Origin: JBFGFX01 sp965232455 | Lineage (GTDB): Bacteria; Pseudomonadota; Gammaproteobacteria; Steroidobacterales; Woeseiaceae | Direction: 5' to 3' | DNA length: 64,000 nucleotides | Assembly (NCBI GenBank): GCA_965232455.1 | Contig: OZ246981.1 | Coordinates: 1,116,001-1,180,000 of the forward strand | Shown here: one piece after another, positions 41,220-49,998 of the stretch | How the letters are laid out: every line of letters starts with the position of its first letter | Position numbering within the stretch: the first letter of the stretch is position 1 | Position numbers and translations under genes: made by a program | Notes under the pieces: generated by a model | Seen by the model: the letters and a program-made list of their open reading frames with translations, nothing else | What the model was told of the DNA's origin: nothing | Databases searched by the model: none

Positions 41220-42077
41220 ATGAGCAGCAACGCAAAAGAAGTCGCCGCCGGGTTCACGACGGCTATCTCGTTTCCCGAAGTCGTGTTGCAACTCGACGAC
41301 ATGCTGAACGATGGCATCAGCAACACCGCCGACTTTGCACAGCTCATCGCCCGCGATCCGGGCCTGACGGCGACGCTGCTCAGGTTCGCGAACAGCCCGC
41401 TGTACGGTTTCTCCGGGCAGGTTTCCACGGTGGACCGGGCGATCTCACTCGTGGGCATGCGGGAAATACGGGACCTCGTTCTGGCGGTCGCCGTAAGATC
41501 GACGTTCGACGGCATCTCCACCAAGCTGATTTCGATGAGCGACTTCTGGCGCCATAGCCTGTGTTGCGCTCTGGCCTGCCGGCGAATCGCGGAAGTGGTC
41601 CGCCACAATCAACGGGAAGTGCTGTTTACCGCGGGCCTGTTACACGATATCGGCCAGCTGGCGATGTTCAGTGAAATGCCGGATGCCTGTAACGACGTTC
41701 TCTTGCGGGCACAGTATCGAATCGACGAGGTGGAAATGTTCGAGTTGGAACGTGAAATCATCGGCTTCGATCATCATGACGTCGGCGCCGAGATAGCCAG
41801 TGCGTGGCGGTTTCCCGAGGTCCTCAGGGACACGTTGAGATTTCACCATGTGCCCGACGAGGCGACGGCGCATCAGTTCGAGAGTTACGTCGTGCATATC
41901 GGGAATACCGTTGCGGTGCTCGTGGAACTGGACATGGACGGGTTCTCCCAGGCCCCGCCTCTCTCACCGTCGGCCCTGGCGACCGTCGGACTCGAGGAGG
42001 AACAGGTGCTCGCTATGCTTCCCGACATCCGAGCGATGTTTCAGGACATGCGCCCGGCGTTCGGTATCGCGGCGTGA
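41220..42077 (+). CDS. HDOD domain signalling protein
   Basis: The 285-residue protein is a stand-alone HDOD domain, related to HD phosphohydrolases. Typical segments are LIARDPGLTATLLRFANSPLYGF, STVDRAISLVGMREIRDLVLAV and LLHDIGQLAMFSEMPD with an HD pair. HDOD proteins usually act as protein-protein signalling modules, often with cyclic-di-GMP or chemotaxis proteins, and many have lost catalysis. The start is ATG 41220. Neighbours do not indicate a partner. Confidence 0.88.
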   Translation: MSSNAKEVAAGFTTAISFPEVVLQLDDMLNDGISNTADFAQLIARDPGLTATLLRFANSPLYGFSGQVSTVDRAISLVGMREIRDLVLAVAVRSTFDGISTKLISMSDFWRHSLCCALACRRIAEVVRHNQREVLFTAGLLHDIGQLAMFSEMPDACNDVLLRAQYRIDEVEMFELEREIIGFDHHDVGAEIASAWRFPEVLRDTLRFHHVPDEATAHQFESYVVHIGNTVAVLVELDMDGFSQAPPLSPSALATVGLEEEQVLAMLPDIRAMFQDMRPAFGIAA

Positions 42078-42158
42078 CCGGAGCGATGCATTGATGAGGG
42101 GTTTTCGGTTCAGACAGGCGGATCCGGGAGGCGAGGCGGCAGCCCGTCGCCGTTAATC

Positions 42159-42190
42159 GCCGGGCTGCTGTCGCTCCCGGCGGGTTTCGT
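42159..42190 (+). terminator. Possible terminator after the HDOD gene
   Basis: GCCGGG (42159-42164) pairs with CCCGGC (42176-42181) around an 11-base loop, followed by GGGTTTCGTTT. The stem is short and the T-run broken, so this is weak. Confidence 0.3.
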
Positions 42191-42250
42191 TTACACTCGA
42201 AGCGGAGTCGTGAGAGGAATGGGAGGCAAGGCTGCTGCCCTGACTGGATC

Positions 42251-42751
42251 GTGTGGATTCGTGCCGTACTCGCAAGCGCATCACTGCTGACGGCTGTGCC
42301 TTCGGCGGCCGGCGAAAGTCCGGCCTGGTTCGATGCCGAACTCCTGCAGTCGATCACGCCGATGGACGACACGTCGTACGATCCACGGCCGGGTGACGGC
42401 GAAATCCTGCTCATACAATTCTGGGCGAGCTGGTGCCACAGCTGCGGTTCGATCATGTGGGACATGGACGATCTCGTCGGCCGCTATGGGCACGTCAAAT
42501 ACATCGCCGTCAGCCTAGACGATCAGGCTTCCGATGCCACTGATTACATTCGTCGACATCCGCTTTATGGGAAATATCGCGGACGCTACTTCACAGACGA
42601 TGCAAAGAGGCTTTCCAGCGTTCTGGACGTTGCTACGGTACCGACGATTCTCCTCGTCGACGGTGACGGCCGTGTCCTGGTCCGGAAACAAGGTCACCTC
42701 AATAGTGACGATCTGAAAGACCTTTCGGTCGCGATGCAATTGCCTCACTAG
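42251..42751 (+). CDS. TlpA-like periplasmic thioredoxin
   Basis: The 166-residue protein starts at GTG 42251 and has a signal peptide ending near AAGES. The thioredoxin active site is FWASWCHSCGSIMWD (C-x2-C), followed by YIAVSLDD and the cis-proline VATVPTILLVDGDG. It belongs to the TlpA/ResA group that reduces cytochrome c cysteines or disulfides in the periplasm. It lies 19 bases before a protein with a CxxCH heme site, so a role in maturing that protein is a reasonable inference. No strong SD is seen. Confidence 0.82.
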   Translation: MWIRAVLASASLLTAVPSAAGESPAWFDAELLQSITPMDDTSYDPRPGDGEILLIQFWASWCHSCGSIMWDMDDLVGRYGHVKYIAVSLDDQASDATDYIRRHPLYGKYRGRYFTDDAKRLSSVLDVATVPTILLVDGDGRVLVRKQGHLNSDDLKDLSVAMQLPH

Positions 42752-42770
42752 CGTACATAGGGAGATCACG

Positions 42771-44174
42771 ATGCAGCTTCAAAGGATTCTCTGGATTTGC
42801 CTGCTGGTCGCCGCACAAGCCGTGGCAAACACGGACGTCGAGTTTCATCGTGACGTGATGCCGATCGTTCACGCCAAGTGTCTTGCCTGCCACTCGGAAA
42901 ACGGCGTGTCATTCTCTTATGAGAATCCGGACGAAGCGTATGGCTTCAGGGCCGCGATCGCATCGTCCGTCAAAGACAACCGAATGCCGCCGTGGCTGGC
43001 CGAGCCCGGGCATCAGACCTACGTGGATGATTATTCGTTATCGGCGGACGAAAAGGCGGTGATTGCGGAATGGGCGGCTGCCGGTTATCCGCGAGACGAT
43101 TCAGCAGCGCAGCCCGCAAAAACCGTGCGATCCCGGGTTGTCGACGCCGACCTTACCCTGAACGTACAGGGCGGCGAATCGTACCTTCCGGATCAGACAC
43201 GCAAGGACGACTATCGTTGTTTCATCGTTGACTGGCCTTACGAAAGCGACAAATACGTGACCGGGTTCGAGGCAAGGCCGGGCAACCTGCGTATCGCTCA
43301 TCACGTCGTCGTCTATTCCGTGCGCCCGGAAGCAGCCAGGATTCTGAAGACGCTCGGCGCGGAAGAGGACGGGTTCGGGTATCAGTGTTTTGGCGGTCCT
43401 TTGCCGGACCGGCTCGGTTCCAAGGAGGAACAGGCAAAACTGGAGGAACGCTTCCCCGGCGGCCTGGAAAAGCTCAACCGCAACAACTTCTGGCTGTCGC
43501 ACTGGGCGCCCGGCACCAAAGGGCTCGGATTTCCGGAAGATACCGGTATCCTGATGGAACCCGGCTCCATCATCGTCGTACAGATGCACTATTACTCGGC
43601 GTACGCGCCCGGTGAAACCGATAGCGATACGACCCTGTACTACAACGTTGCCGACAACGTCGAGAAGCCGTCGATATTCCTGCCGCTGTCCAAGGGCAGG
43701 TGGCTGAACGGTCGCGAAAACGGATCGATGGCGATAGAAGCCGGGGAGACAGAAACCTACGAAACACGCTGGAATTTCGAGCGGGTCAGCAAATATGCGG
43801 CGCACGCACTGCGGGTCGATCCCGAATCCGTTTCCGCCGTCGAGCTGCAGTCCGCGAACGTACACATGCACGCGTTCGGCGCGGCAGGTTCGACAAGCCT
43901 CCTGCGCAGCTCCGGAAGAAAAGAAACGCTTTTGAACATACCGCGCTGGGACCTCAACTGGCAGCGCGACTTCATGTTTGCCGAAGGCAAGGTCGTCCCG
44001 CGTGACGAGTTTGCCGGGACGCAGCTGATTGTCGAGTGCACCTTCAGCAACTACACCGACGAGACGGTTTACGGCGGCTACGGTTCCTACGACGAGATGT
44101 GCTTCAACTTCTCGTACGTGTCCTTGATCCGGGACGAGCCGCAGCATGTGGCGCGGAATGACGCTCGAGATTGA
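42771..44174 (+). CDS. c-type heme/copper type II monooxygenase-like protein
   Basis: The 467-residue exported protein begins with a signal peptide and then a cytochrome c-like motif, C37-x2-C40-H41 (CLACHSENG). The rest matches the two-domain PHM/DBM copper fold. H177-H178 (AHHVVVY) and H273 (QMHYYS) fit the electron-transfer copper. H365 and H367 (VHMHAFG) and M443 (DEMCFN) fit the catalytic copper. All expected ligands are therefore present. Family members hydroxylate or cleave carbon next to nitrogen; the substrate here is unknown. A built-in heme could supply electrons. The start is ATG 42771 with GGGAG upstream. Confidence 0.85.
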   Translation: MQLQRILWICLLVAAQAVANTDVEFHRDVMPIVHAKCLACHSENGVSFSYENPDEAYGFRAAIASSVKDNRMPPWLAEPGHQTYVDDYSLSADEKAVIAEWAAAGYPRDDSAAQPAKTVRSRVVDADLTLNVQGGESYLPDQTRKDDYRCFIVDWPYESDKYVTGFEARPGNLRIAHHVVVYSVRPEAARILKTLGAEEDGFGYQCFGGPLPDRLGSKEEQAKLEERFPGGLEKLNRNNFWLSHWAPGTKGLGFPEDTGILMEPGSIIVVQMHYYSAYAPGETDSDTTLYYNVADNVEKPSIFLPLSKGRWLNGRENGSMAIEAGETETYETRWNFERVSKYAAHALRVDPESVSAVELQSANVHMHAFGAAGSTSLLRSSGRKETLLNIPRWDLNWQRDFMFAEGKVVPRDEFAGTQLIVECTFSNYTDETVYGGYGSYDEMCFNFSYVSLIRDEPQHVARNDARD

Positions 44175-44446
44175 GAAAGGCCATGCGGCACCGGGACGAC
44201 GATCGTTACTGATGGAAAGCCATCGTTCCGGTAACATCCGCCAAATACGTGTGTCATAAACTCAAAGCGGATTCGCCGGCTCGCAATCGAGTTGCTCGGC
44301 GACCGCTGGAATTCGGTCACCAGCAACGCTGAATATTGGCCAATCCACGGAAAGTGGGGACGGGCGGCGACTTGTGCCGCTCGAAGCACCCCCTGGATTC
44401 CCGGGTTTAAGGAGTAGCTGCCAATGTCCCCTGCCAGGACAAGAAC

Positions 44447-45742
44447 ATGAAAACCGTTTCCGTTGTGCATCGGACCCGACGTCAGCCCAGGTTCGCCCAC
44501 GCGGGTGCGTTGCTGTTGATAGCGATCCCGGCTTGGGCGATGACGCCCGTCCAGGTGGCAAAGCTGCTTGCGGAGGACGGCGCCGGCAACGACTTTTTCG
44601 GCTTCAGCGTTGCACTCTTCGACAACACCGCGGTGATTGGCGCCTTCAGGGATGACGACAAGGGCGTCGATTCGGGGTCGGCGTACGTATTCACGCGCTT
44701 CGAGGACGGCTGGAGCCGGCAGGCCAAGCTCACTGCGGCCGATGGTGCGGCGGGAGACGAGTTCGGCGGCAAGGTGGCGCTCGATGGCGACGTCGCACTG
44801 ATCGGAGCCGCTCGCCATGACGGCATGGGCGTCGATGCGGGCTCGGCCTACGTGTTCACCCGCTCCCGGACCGGCTGGAGGCAGCAAGCCATGCTCACGG
44901 CCCCTGACGGCGCAGCCGGAGACGAGTTCGGCTACAGCGTTGCAATCTCCGGCGACGTCGCAGTCATCGGGGCCCCACGGGACGACGATAACGGCGATGA
45001 CTCGGGATCGGCCTATGTATTCACGCGCTCTGGAAGCGCCTGGAGCCGGCAGGCCAAGCTCACCGCCGCCGATGGTGCGGCCGGCGACGTCTTCGGAATC
45101 AGCGTCGCGATCTCAGGCGACACGGTCGTGATCGGAGCCGACCTGGCGGATGAAAGAGGCAGTAATTCAGGCGCGGCGTATGTGTTCAGCCGCTCTGGAA
45201 ACGCCTGGCGCCAACAGGCCAAACTCACCGCTGACGACGGCACGGCGGGCGACCTGTTCGGCATGCGGGTCGCCATCTTCGGCGGCACCGCAGTGATCGG
45301 AGCGGCCCGCGAAGACGACAAGGGTGAAAATTCCGGTGCGGCCTACGTCTTCGTGCGCTCCGGGACGACGTGGGGTCAGCAAGCGAAGCTCGTCGCCGCC
45401 GACGGCGCAGCACACGACCGGTTCGGCACCAGGGTCGCGGTCTACGGTAACACCGCGGTGATCGGGGCCATCCTCGACGATGCCACGTCGGACAATTCGG
45501 GGTCGGCTTACGTGTTCACCCGCGCGGGAGCCGGGTGGAGCCAGCGGGCCAAACTCGTCGCGACCGACGGCGCGGCGGACGACGTCTTCGGCTGGAACGT
45601 TGCGCTATACGGCGACACCGTAATGATCGGAGCCCCCACATCGATCGTCGCGTTGCCCGGCGGAACGGGTTCGGCGTACGTGTTCGATATCAGTCACAAC
45701 GGGGATGTCCAATTGCAGAGAGACGGCATTGGTTCGAGATAA
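44447..45742 (+). CDS. Exported FG-GAP/integrin-alpha-like repeat protein
   Basis: The 431-residue protein starts at ATG 44447 with AGGA upstream and has a signal peptide ending in PAWA. It consists of seven consecutive repeats of about 55 residues. Each has the pattern KLTAADGAAGDxFG, VAxxGDTAVIGA, a D-D-x-G loop (DDDKGVDSG) and GSAYVFTRSG. This is the FG-GAP repeat, which forms a beta-propeller, and seven blades would close one propeller. The Asp-rich loops suggest calcium binding. It is likely an extracellular adhesion or binding protein. The repeats are also clear at DNA level (165 bases). Confidence 0.88.
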   Translation: MKTVSVVHRTRRQPRFAHAGALLLIAIPAWAMTPVQVAKLLAEDGAGNDFFGFSVALFDNTAVIGAFRDDDKGVDSGSAYVFTRFEDGWSRQAKLTAADGAAGDEFGGKVALDGDVALIGAARHDGMGVDAGSAYVFTRSRTGWRQQAMLTAPDGAAGDEFGYSVAISGDVAVIGAPRDDDNGDDSGSAYVFTRSGSAWSRQAKLTAADGAAGDVFGISVAISGDTVVIGADLADERGSNSGAAYVFSRSGNAWRQQAKLTADDGTAGDLFGMRVAIFGGTAVIGAAREDDKGENSGAAYVFVRSGTTWGQQAKLVAADGAAHDRFGTRVAVYGNTAVIGAILDDATSDNSGSAYVFTRAGAGWSQRAKLVATDGAADDVFGWNVALYGDTVMIGAPTSIVALPGGTGSAYVFDISHNGDVQLQRDGIGSR

Positions 45743-45753
45743 GGAGGAGCGCA

Positions 45754-46050
45754 GTGCACCAGATCATCTACCGTTGGGAGGTGGAGAAGAAGAATCAAGC
45801 GGCGTTCCTGACAGCCTGGGAGGAGACGACGAAAACCATCCGGGAAACGACGGAAGGCGCGCGCGGGAGCATTTGCATTGTCAGCGTCGACAGACCGACC
45901 GAAATCATCACAATGGCCAAATGGGACGAACTCGATCAATGGCGTGAATTCGTGAAGACCGCGAAGTCCGGGGCCATGAGAGAGATGCATGCATTGGGAA
46001 CGCAGGTCTCGCATGACGCCTATGATCAACGTGGCGATTTTACGGTGTAG
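45754..46050 (+). CDS. Antibiotic biosynthesis monooxygenase (ABM)-type small protein
   Basis: The 98-residue protein begins at GTG 45754 behind AAGGAGG, one of the best ribosome-binding sites in the window, 12 bases after the FG-GAP stop. It has the ABM ferredoxin-like fold pattern: HQIIYRWEVEKKNQAAFLTAWEE, GSICIVSVDRPTEIITMAKWD and a C-terminal helix. Family members are cofactor-free oxygenases or heme-degrading enzymes, and the activity cannot be predicted. The hairpin at 46083-46108 ends the unit. Confidence 0.75.
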   Translation: MHQIIYRWEVEKKNQAAFLTAWEETTKTIRETTEGARGSICIVSVDRPTEIITMAKWDELDQWREFVKTAKSGAMREMHALGTQVSHDAYDQRGDFTV

Positions 46051-46082
46051 CCCGAAAACGGACGGTCCATTAGCTGGAAACA

Positions 46083-46108
46083 AAAAGGCCCTCGAAAGAG
46101 GGCCTTTT
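46083..46108. terminator. Bidirectional terminator between the ABM gene and tRNA-Asn
   Basis: AAAAGGCCCTC (46083-46093) pairs perfectly with GAGGGCCTTTT (46098-46108) around a GAAA tetraloop. T-runs exist on both strands, so it can end the rightward ABM transcript and the leftward tRNA-Asn transcript. Confidence 0.85.
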
Positions 46109-46116
46109 CAAAACGC

Positions 46117-46192
46117 TGGCTCCCCGACCCGGACTCGAACCAGGGACCAATTGATTAACAGTCAACCGCTCTACCAACTGAGCTATCGGGGA
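46117..46192 (-). tRNA. tRNA-Asn (GTT)
   Basis: Read on the - strand, the acceptor TCCCCGA pairs with TCGGGGA. The D-arm is GCTCAGTTGGTAGAGC, the anticodon loop is CTGTTAA (anticodon GTT) and the T-arm is CCTGGTTCGAGTCCGGG. The CCA end is encoded. Length is 76 bases. It is followed downstream by a strong hairpin terminator. Confidence 0.97.
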
Positions 46193-46265
46193 AGATGCTA
46201 CCGCAACCTTAGCGCGGTGCGGAATTTTGGTCCAGGGGCTTGCCCAAGTCAAGGGACTGGCGTGC

Positions 46266-47447
46266 CTACGCCAGCACGGATTTTATGCGCTTTACGGACT
46301 CCTCCAGCTGTTCGATCGAGCAGGCAAACGAGATCCTGACGTATCCGGGCGAGCCGAAGGGGCTTCCGGGGACCAGCACCACGATGGCTTCCTTGAGCAG
46401 CAGGCTGACGAGCTCGAAGTCGTCCTTGAGCCCGTTCGCCTCGATGGCGCCGGTGACCCTCGGGAACGCGTAAAACGCGCCTTCGCCGCGTCGGCACTCG
46501 AAGCCGGGGACCGTGTTGAGGGCATCGACGATGTAGTCGCTACGGGCCTTGTAGGCCGCATTCATATCCGTCACACACTGTTGGTCGCCGTCCAGCGCGG
46601 CGATGGCCGCCACCTGGGAGACGCTGCAGGGATTGGACGTGCACTGGCTCTGGATCGTTTTCATTGCCTTGATCACCGACGCCGGGCCGCCCGCATAGCC
46701 GATGCGCCAGCCGGTCATCGCATAACACTTCGACACGCCGTTGACCGTGACGGTCTGCTCCTTGAGTTCCGGCACGGCCGTCGCCAGGCTGCAAAACGGC
46801 GAATCGCCCCAGTGGATGTGTTCGTAGATGTCGTCGGCGGCAACCACGACGTTCGGATGGTTCACGAGCACCTCGCCCAGCGCCGCGAGTTCGTCGCGCG
46901 TGTAGCAGCTTCCGCTCGGATTCGACGGGCTGTTCAGGAACAGAAGCCGCGTGCGGTCCGTAATGGCCGCTTCCAGCTGCGCCGGCGTCACCTTGAAATC
47001 GCTCTCGATGCCCGTGTCCACGATGACCGGCACCCCCTCGGCCACGCGCACCATGTCCGGGTAGGACACCCAGTAGGGCACCGGAATGATGGCTTCGTCG
47101 CCGGCGCTCAGCAGTCCCATGCACAGATTGAACAGCGTGTGTTTGGCGCCGCAGGACACCAGAATCTCGTCGTGCGCGTAACTCAGGCCGTTGTCGCGCT
47201 CGAATTTACGCTGGATGGCCTCTTTCAGTGCGGTCGTGCCGTCGATCGCCGTGTATTTGGTATGCCCATCGCGAATGGCCTGAATCGCGGCTTCCTTGAT
47301 GTGCTCCGGCGTGTCGAAATCCGGCTCGCCGGCGCCCAGGCTGATGACGTCGGCGCCTTCTTCCCGCAACTTCGCCGCCAGGCCGAGCACCGCGCTCGTC
47401 GCGGAGGGCATCACCCGACTCATTCTTTCTGAAACTGATAAACTCAC
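46266..47447 (-). CDS. aspC: Pyridoxal-phosphate aspartate aminotransferase family protein
   Basis: This class I aminotransferase of 393 residues is of the prokaryotic aspartate aminotransferase type (subgroup I-gamma). Key parts are LGAGEPDFDTPEHIKEAA, the PLP-ring Asn in NSPSNPSG, DIYEHIHW and the PLP lysine in VNGVSKCYAMTGWRIGY, followed by the C-terminal Arg in YVRISFA. It moves amino groups between aspartate and 2-oxoglutarate. The start is GTG 47447, with GGAGG eight bases upstream on the - strand; ATG 47423 would drop conserved residues. It is divergent from uvrB by 27 bases. The symbol is by similarity; some genomes use aatA. Confidence 0.92.
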   Translation of the reverse strand: MSLSVSERMSRVMPSATSAVLGLAAKLREEGADVISLGAGEPDFDTPEHIKEAAIQAIRDGHTKYTAIDGTTALKEAIQRKFERDNGLSYAHDEILVSCGAKHTLFNLCMGLLSAGDEAIIPVPYWVSYPDMVRVAEGVPVIVDTGIESDFKVTPAQLEAAITDRTRLLFLNSPSNPSGSCYTRDELAALGEVLVNHPNVVVAADDIYEHIHWGDSPFCSLATAVPELKEQTVTVNGVSKCYAMTGWRIGYAGGPASVIKAMKTIQSQCTSNPCSVSQVAAIAALDGDQQCVTDMNAAYKARSDYIVDALNTVPGFECRRGEGAFYAFPRVTGAIEANGLKDDFELVSLLLKEAIVVLVPGSPFGSPGYVRISFACSIEQLEESVKRIKSVLA

Positions 47448-47474
47448 TCGTTTGCCTCCAGGAAACCGGCGAGT

Positions 47475-49535
47475 ATGGTACGCGAATCCGTCAATCTGCC
47501 CAAGAAGTCCGCGCCGGACGAGCGCGACCGATTGACGCTGGTATCGAAATTCGGACCGGCGGGGGACCAGGAAGCAGCCATCGCCGGACTCGTCGAGGGC
47601 CTGACCGACGGCCTGGCGCGCCAGACCTTGCTCGGCGTGACCGGCTCCGGCAAGACCTTCACGATGGCCAACGTCGTCGAGACCCTGCAGCGGCCGGCCA
47701 TTATTCTGGCCCCGAACAAAACGCTGGCCGCGCAGCTCTACGGCGAAATGCGTGAGTTTTTCCCGCGCAACTCGGTCGAGTATTTCGTTTCCTATTACGA
47801 TTATTACCAGCCGGAAGCCTACGTCCCGAGTTCCGATACCTACATCGAAAAAGATGCGTCGATCAATCAGCACATCGAGCAGATGCGTCTGTCGGCGACC
47901 AAAGCGCTCATAGAGCGCCCGGACGCGATCATAGTCGCCACCGTGTCGGCCATCTACGGGCTGGGCGACCCCGAGGCCTATTTCAGCATGGTGTTGCATC
48001 TCGACCGTGGCGAACGTATCGATCAGCGGGCCATTCTGCGTCGCCTTGCCGAGATGCAGTACAAACGCAACGAACTGGAGCTCTCCCAGGGGTTCTACAG
48101 GGTCAGAGGCGACGTCATTGATATCTTTCCGGCGGAGTCCGAGCGCGATGCGGTGCGTATCGAACTGTTCGACGAGGAGATCGAGTCGCTTTCCTACTTC
48201 GACCCGCTGACCGGCGAGGTCATTCGGCGCGTTCCGCGACTCACCGTGTTTCCGAAAACGCATTACGTCACGCCGCGCGAGAAGCTGCTGGCCGCACTGG
48301 ATCAAATCAAAGTGGAGCTCAAGGACAGGCTCGGGTACCTGCGCAAGCACCAGAAGCTCCTGGAAGCCCAGCGCCTGGAACAGCGGACCCTGTTCGACAT
48401 GGAAATGATTCGCGAGCTGGGCTACTGCCAGGGTATCGAAAACTATTCCCGGTATCTGTCCGGTCGCGCGGAAGGCGAGCCGCCGCCGTGCCTGTTCGAT
48501 TACCTCCCAGAGAACGCGATTCTGATTATCGACGAAAGTCACGTCACGGTGCCGCAGCTGGGCGGCATGTACCGCGGCGACCGCTCGCGTAAGGAGACGT
48601 TGGTGGAATACGGTTTTCGGCTTCCGTCGGCACTCGATAACCGGCCACTTCGCTACGACGAGTTCGACGGCCTTTCTCCGCAGACGATCTACGTGTCCGC
48701 AACGCCGGGCGACTACGAGTACGAGCAATCCGACAACGTCGTCGAGCAGCTCGTCAGGCCAACGGGGCTGGTCGATCCGAAAGTGGAAATCCGTCCCGCA
48801 CGCTCTCAGGTGGACGACGTGCTGTCGGAGATCGGCAAAAGGACCGCAGCCGACGAGCGCGTGCTCATCACGACCTTGACCAAACGCATGGCGGAGGATC
48901 TCACGGACTATCTGCAGGAGCACGGCGTGAGGGTCCGTTACCTGCATTCGGACATCGGTACCGTAGAGCGGACCGAGATCATCCGCGATCTGCGGCTCGG
49001 GGCTTTCGACGTGCTGGTCGGCATCAACCTTCTGCGCGAGGGCCTGGATATGCCCGAAGTGTCGCTGGTAGCGATACTGGATGCGGATAAAGAGGGTTTC
49101 CTGCGCTCGGAACGCTCGCTGATCCAGACGATCGGCCGGGCCGCTCGCAACGTCAACGGCACGGCGCTGCTGTATGCGGACGTCGTGACGGGTTCGATGC
49201 AGCGGGCCATCGACGAGACGGACCGCCGGCGCGCCAAACAGCTAGAGCACAACGAGTTGCACGGCATCGAACCCGCGTCGATCGTCAAGAAAGTCGCCGA
49301 CATCATGGAGGCGGCATACCCGGTGCCGGGCCGCGGTCCGCGCAAGGCCGCCGAAGACGGCGCAAAGTACCGGTCGATGACGCCCGATCAGTTGCTCCGC
49401 AAGGCCCAGAAGCTGGAAAAACAGATGTTGAAACACGCCAGGGACCTGGAGTTCGAGGAGGCGGCCAGGATCAGAGACGAGATTCACCGCATCCGCGAGA
49501 CCGGCCTGGGCCTGAGCGAAGGAAAGGGCGGGTAG
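47475..49535 (+). CDS. uvrB: Excinuclease ABC subunit B
   Basis: UvrB is the damage-verifying helicase of nucleotide excision repair and works with UvrA and UvrC. The protein is 686 residues, near the usual 670. The Walker A is GVTGSGKTF, the beta-hairpin region has SYYDYYQPEAYVP, motif II is LIIDESHVT, and the helicase motif is QTIGRAARN. A C-terminal UvrB/UvrC motif lies in MLKHARDLEFEEAARIRDEI. The start ATG 47475 gives about 18 residues ahead of the conserved LVSKFGPAGDQ; TTG inside is possible. It is divergent from the aminotransferase gene. Confidence 0.98.
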   Translation: MVRESVNLPKKSAPDERDRLTLVSKFGPAGDQEAAIAGLVEGLTDGLARQTLLGVTGSGKTFTMANVVETLQRPAIILAPNKTLAAQLYGEMREFFPRNSVEYFVSYYDYYQPEAYVPSSDTYIEKDASINQHIEQMRLSATKALIERPDAIIVATVSAIYGLGDPEAYFSMVLHLDRGERIDQRAILRRLAEMQYKRNELELSQGFYRVRGDVIDIFPAESERDAVRIELFDEEIESLSYFDPLTGEVIRRVPRLTVFPKTHYVTPREKLLAALDQIKVELKDRLGYLRKHQKLLEAQRLEQRTLFDMEMIRELGYCQGIENYSRYLSGRAEGEPPPCLFDYLPENAILIIDESHVTVPQLGGMYRGDRSRKETLVEYGFRLPSALDNRPLRYDEFDGLSPQTIYVSATPGDYEYEQSDNVVEQLVRPTGLVDPKVEIRPARSQVDDVLSEIGKRTAADERVLITTLTKRMAEDLTDYLQEHGVRVRYLHSDIGTVERTEIIRDLRLGAFDVLVGINLLREGLDMPEVSLVAILDADKEGFLRSERSLIQTIGRAARNVNGTALLYADVVTGSMQRAIDETDRRRAKQLEHNELHGIEPASIVKKVADIMEAAYPVPGRGPRKAAEDGAKYRSMTPDQLLRKAQKLEKQMLKHARDLEFEEAARIRDEIHRIRETGLGLSEGKGG

Positions 49536-49606
49536 ACAAGCTCTGCCGGCCCGGCGGTATTGCGCAGCGGGAAGGGCTTCAGTATCTTTATGCGCCCTCG
49601 CGGTAA

Positions 49607-49626
49607 GGGCGATTGGCTCAGGGGCA
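49607..49626 (+). repeat. Truncated tRNA 5' fragment
   Basis: GGGCGATTGGCTCAGGGGCA matches the first 20 bases of the nearby tRNA-Val (49724) except for A/G and T/C at two positions. The sequence then departs, has no matching acceptor 3' strand and cannot fold as a tRNA. It is probably a remnant of a second tRNA copy or a duplication. Confidence 0.55.
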
Positions 49627-49723
49627 GCTAACCGGACCCGGTGAACCGGATCTTGGCAGCGGCTGCCGGGTTGTAGCAAGTACCGCTGGGACCGTGATGA
49701 ACGGAGCTAGTGAGGGGAAAATC

Positions 49724-49798
49724 GGGCGATTAGCTCAGGGGTAGAGCGCCACGTTGACATCGTGGAGGTCGGTGGTTCGAAACCACCATCGCCCACCA
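49724..49798 (+). tRNA. tRNA-Val (GAC)
   Basis: Acceptor GGGCGAT pairs with ATCGCCC. The D-arm is GCTCAGGGGTAGAGC, the anticodon loop is TTGACAT (GAC, valine) and the T-arm is GGTGGTTCGAAACCACC. CCA is encoded. Length is 75 bases. It lies between uvrB and infC and is flanked by partial copies of its own 5' and 3' ends. Confidence 0.97.
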
Positions 49799-49847
49799 TT
49801 TCCGGCCGTATCGCTGAGGCTGGATGGGCAAGCAGCGCCAGTTCGAC

Positions 49848-49948
49848 AAAACGCGCCAGCGTTTTGGACGCGCGAAGCGCGCCCCGGAGGGGTGAGGATC
49901 GCCCTGAGGCGATCCGAATCAAACTACCATCGCCCTCCAAATTCCGGC
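49848..49948. repeat. Hairpin array with duplicated tRNA-Val 3' end
   Basis: Four perfect hairpins follow one another: AAAACGC/GCGTTTT (49848-49865), CGCGC/GCGCG (49869-49881), CCCC/GGGG (49882-49892) and GGATCGCC/GGCGATCC (49896-49915). Then AACTACCATCGCCCTCCAAA and TTCCGGC (49922-49948) repeat the tRNA-Val 3' end and its flank (49781-49806) with few changes. This layout suggests an integrated non-autonomous element using the tRNA end, now degenerate. Confidence 0.6.
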
Positions 49949-49998
49949 AATTCTAATTGGTCGGCCGCTGAGGGCGCCTGTCTCAGAAGGTCGGATCA

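Noticed and set aside
44530..45700. CRISPR-like periodicity of 165 bases
   Set aside because: The repeats are in frame and encode FG-GAP blades; there are no spacers.
47448..48947. Long N-terminal extension of the aminotransferase frame on the - strand
   Set aside because: It lies antisense to uvrB, and the conserved aminotransferase start with GGAGG is at 47447.
49607..49690. Second tRNA gene upstream of tRNA-Val
   Set aside because: Only the first 20 bases match. No acceptor or T-arm can form, so it is listed as a fragment.
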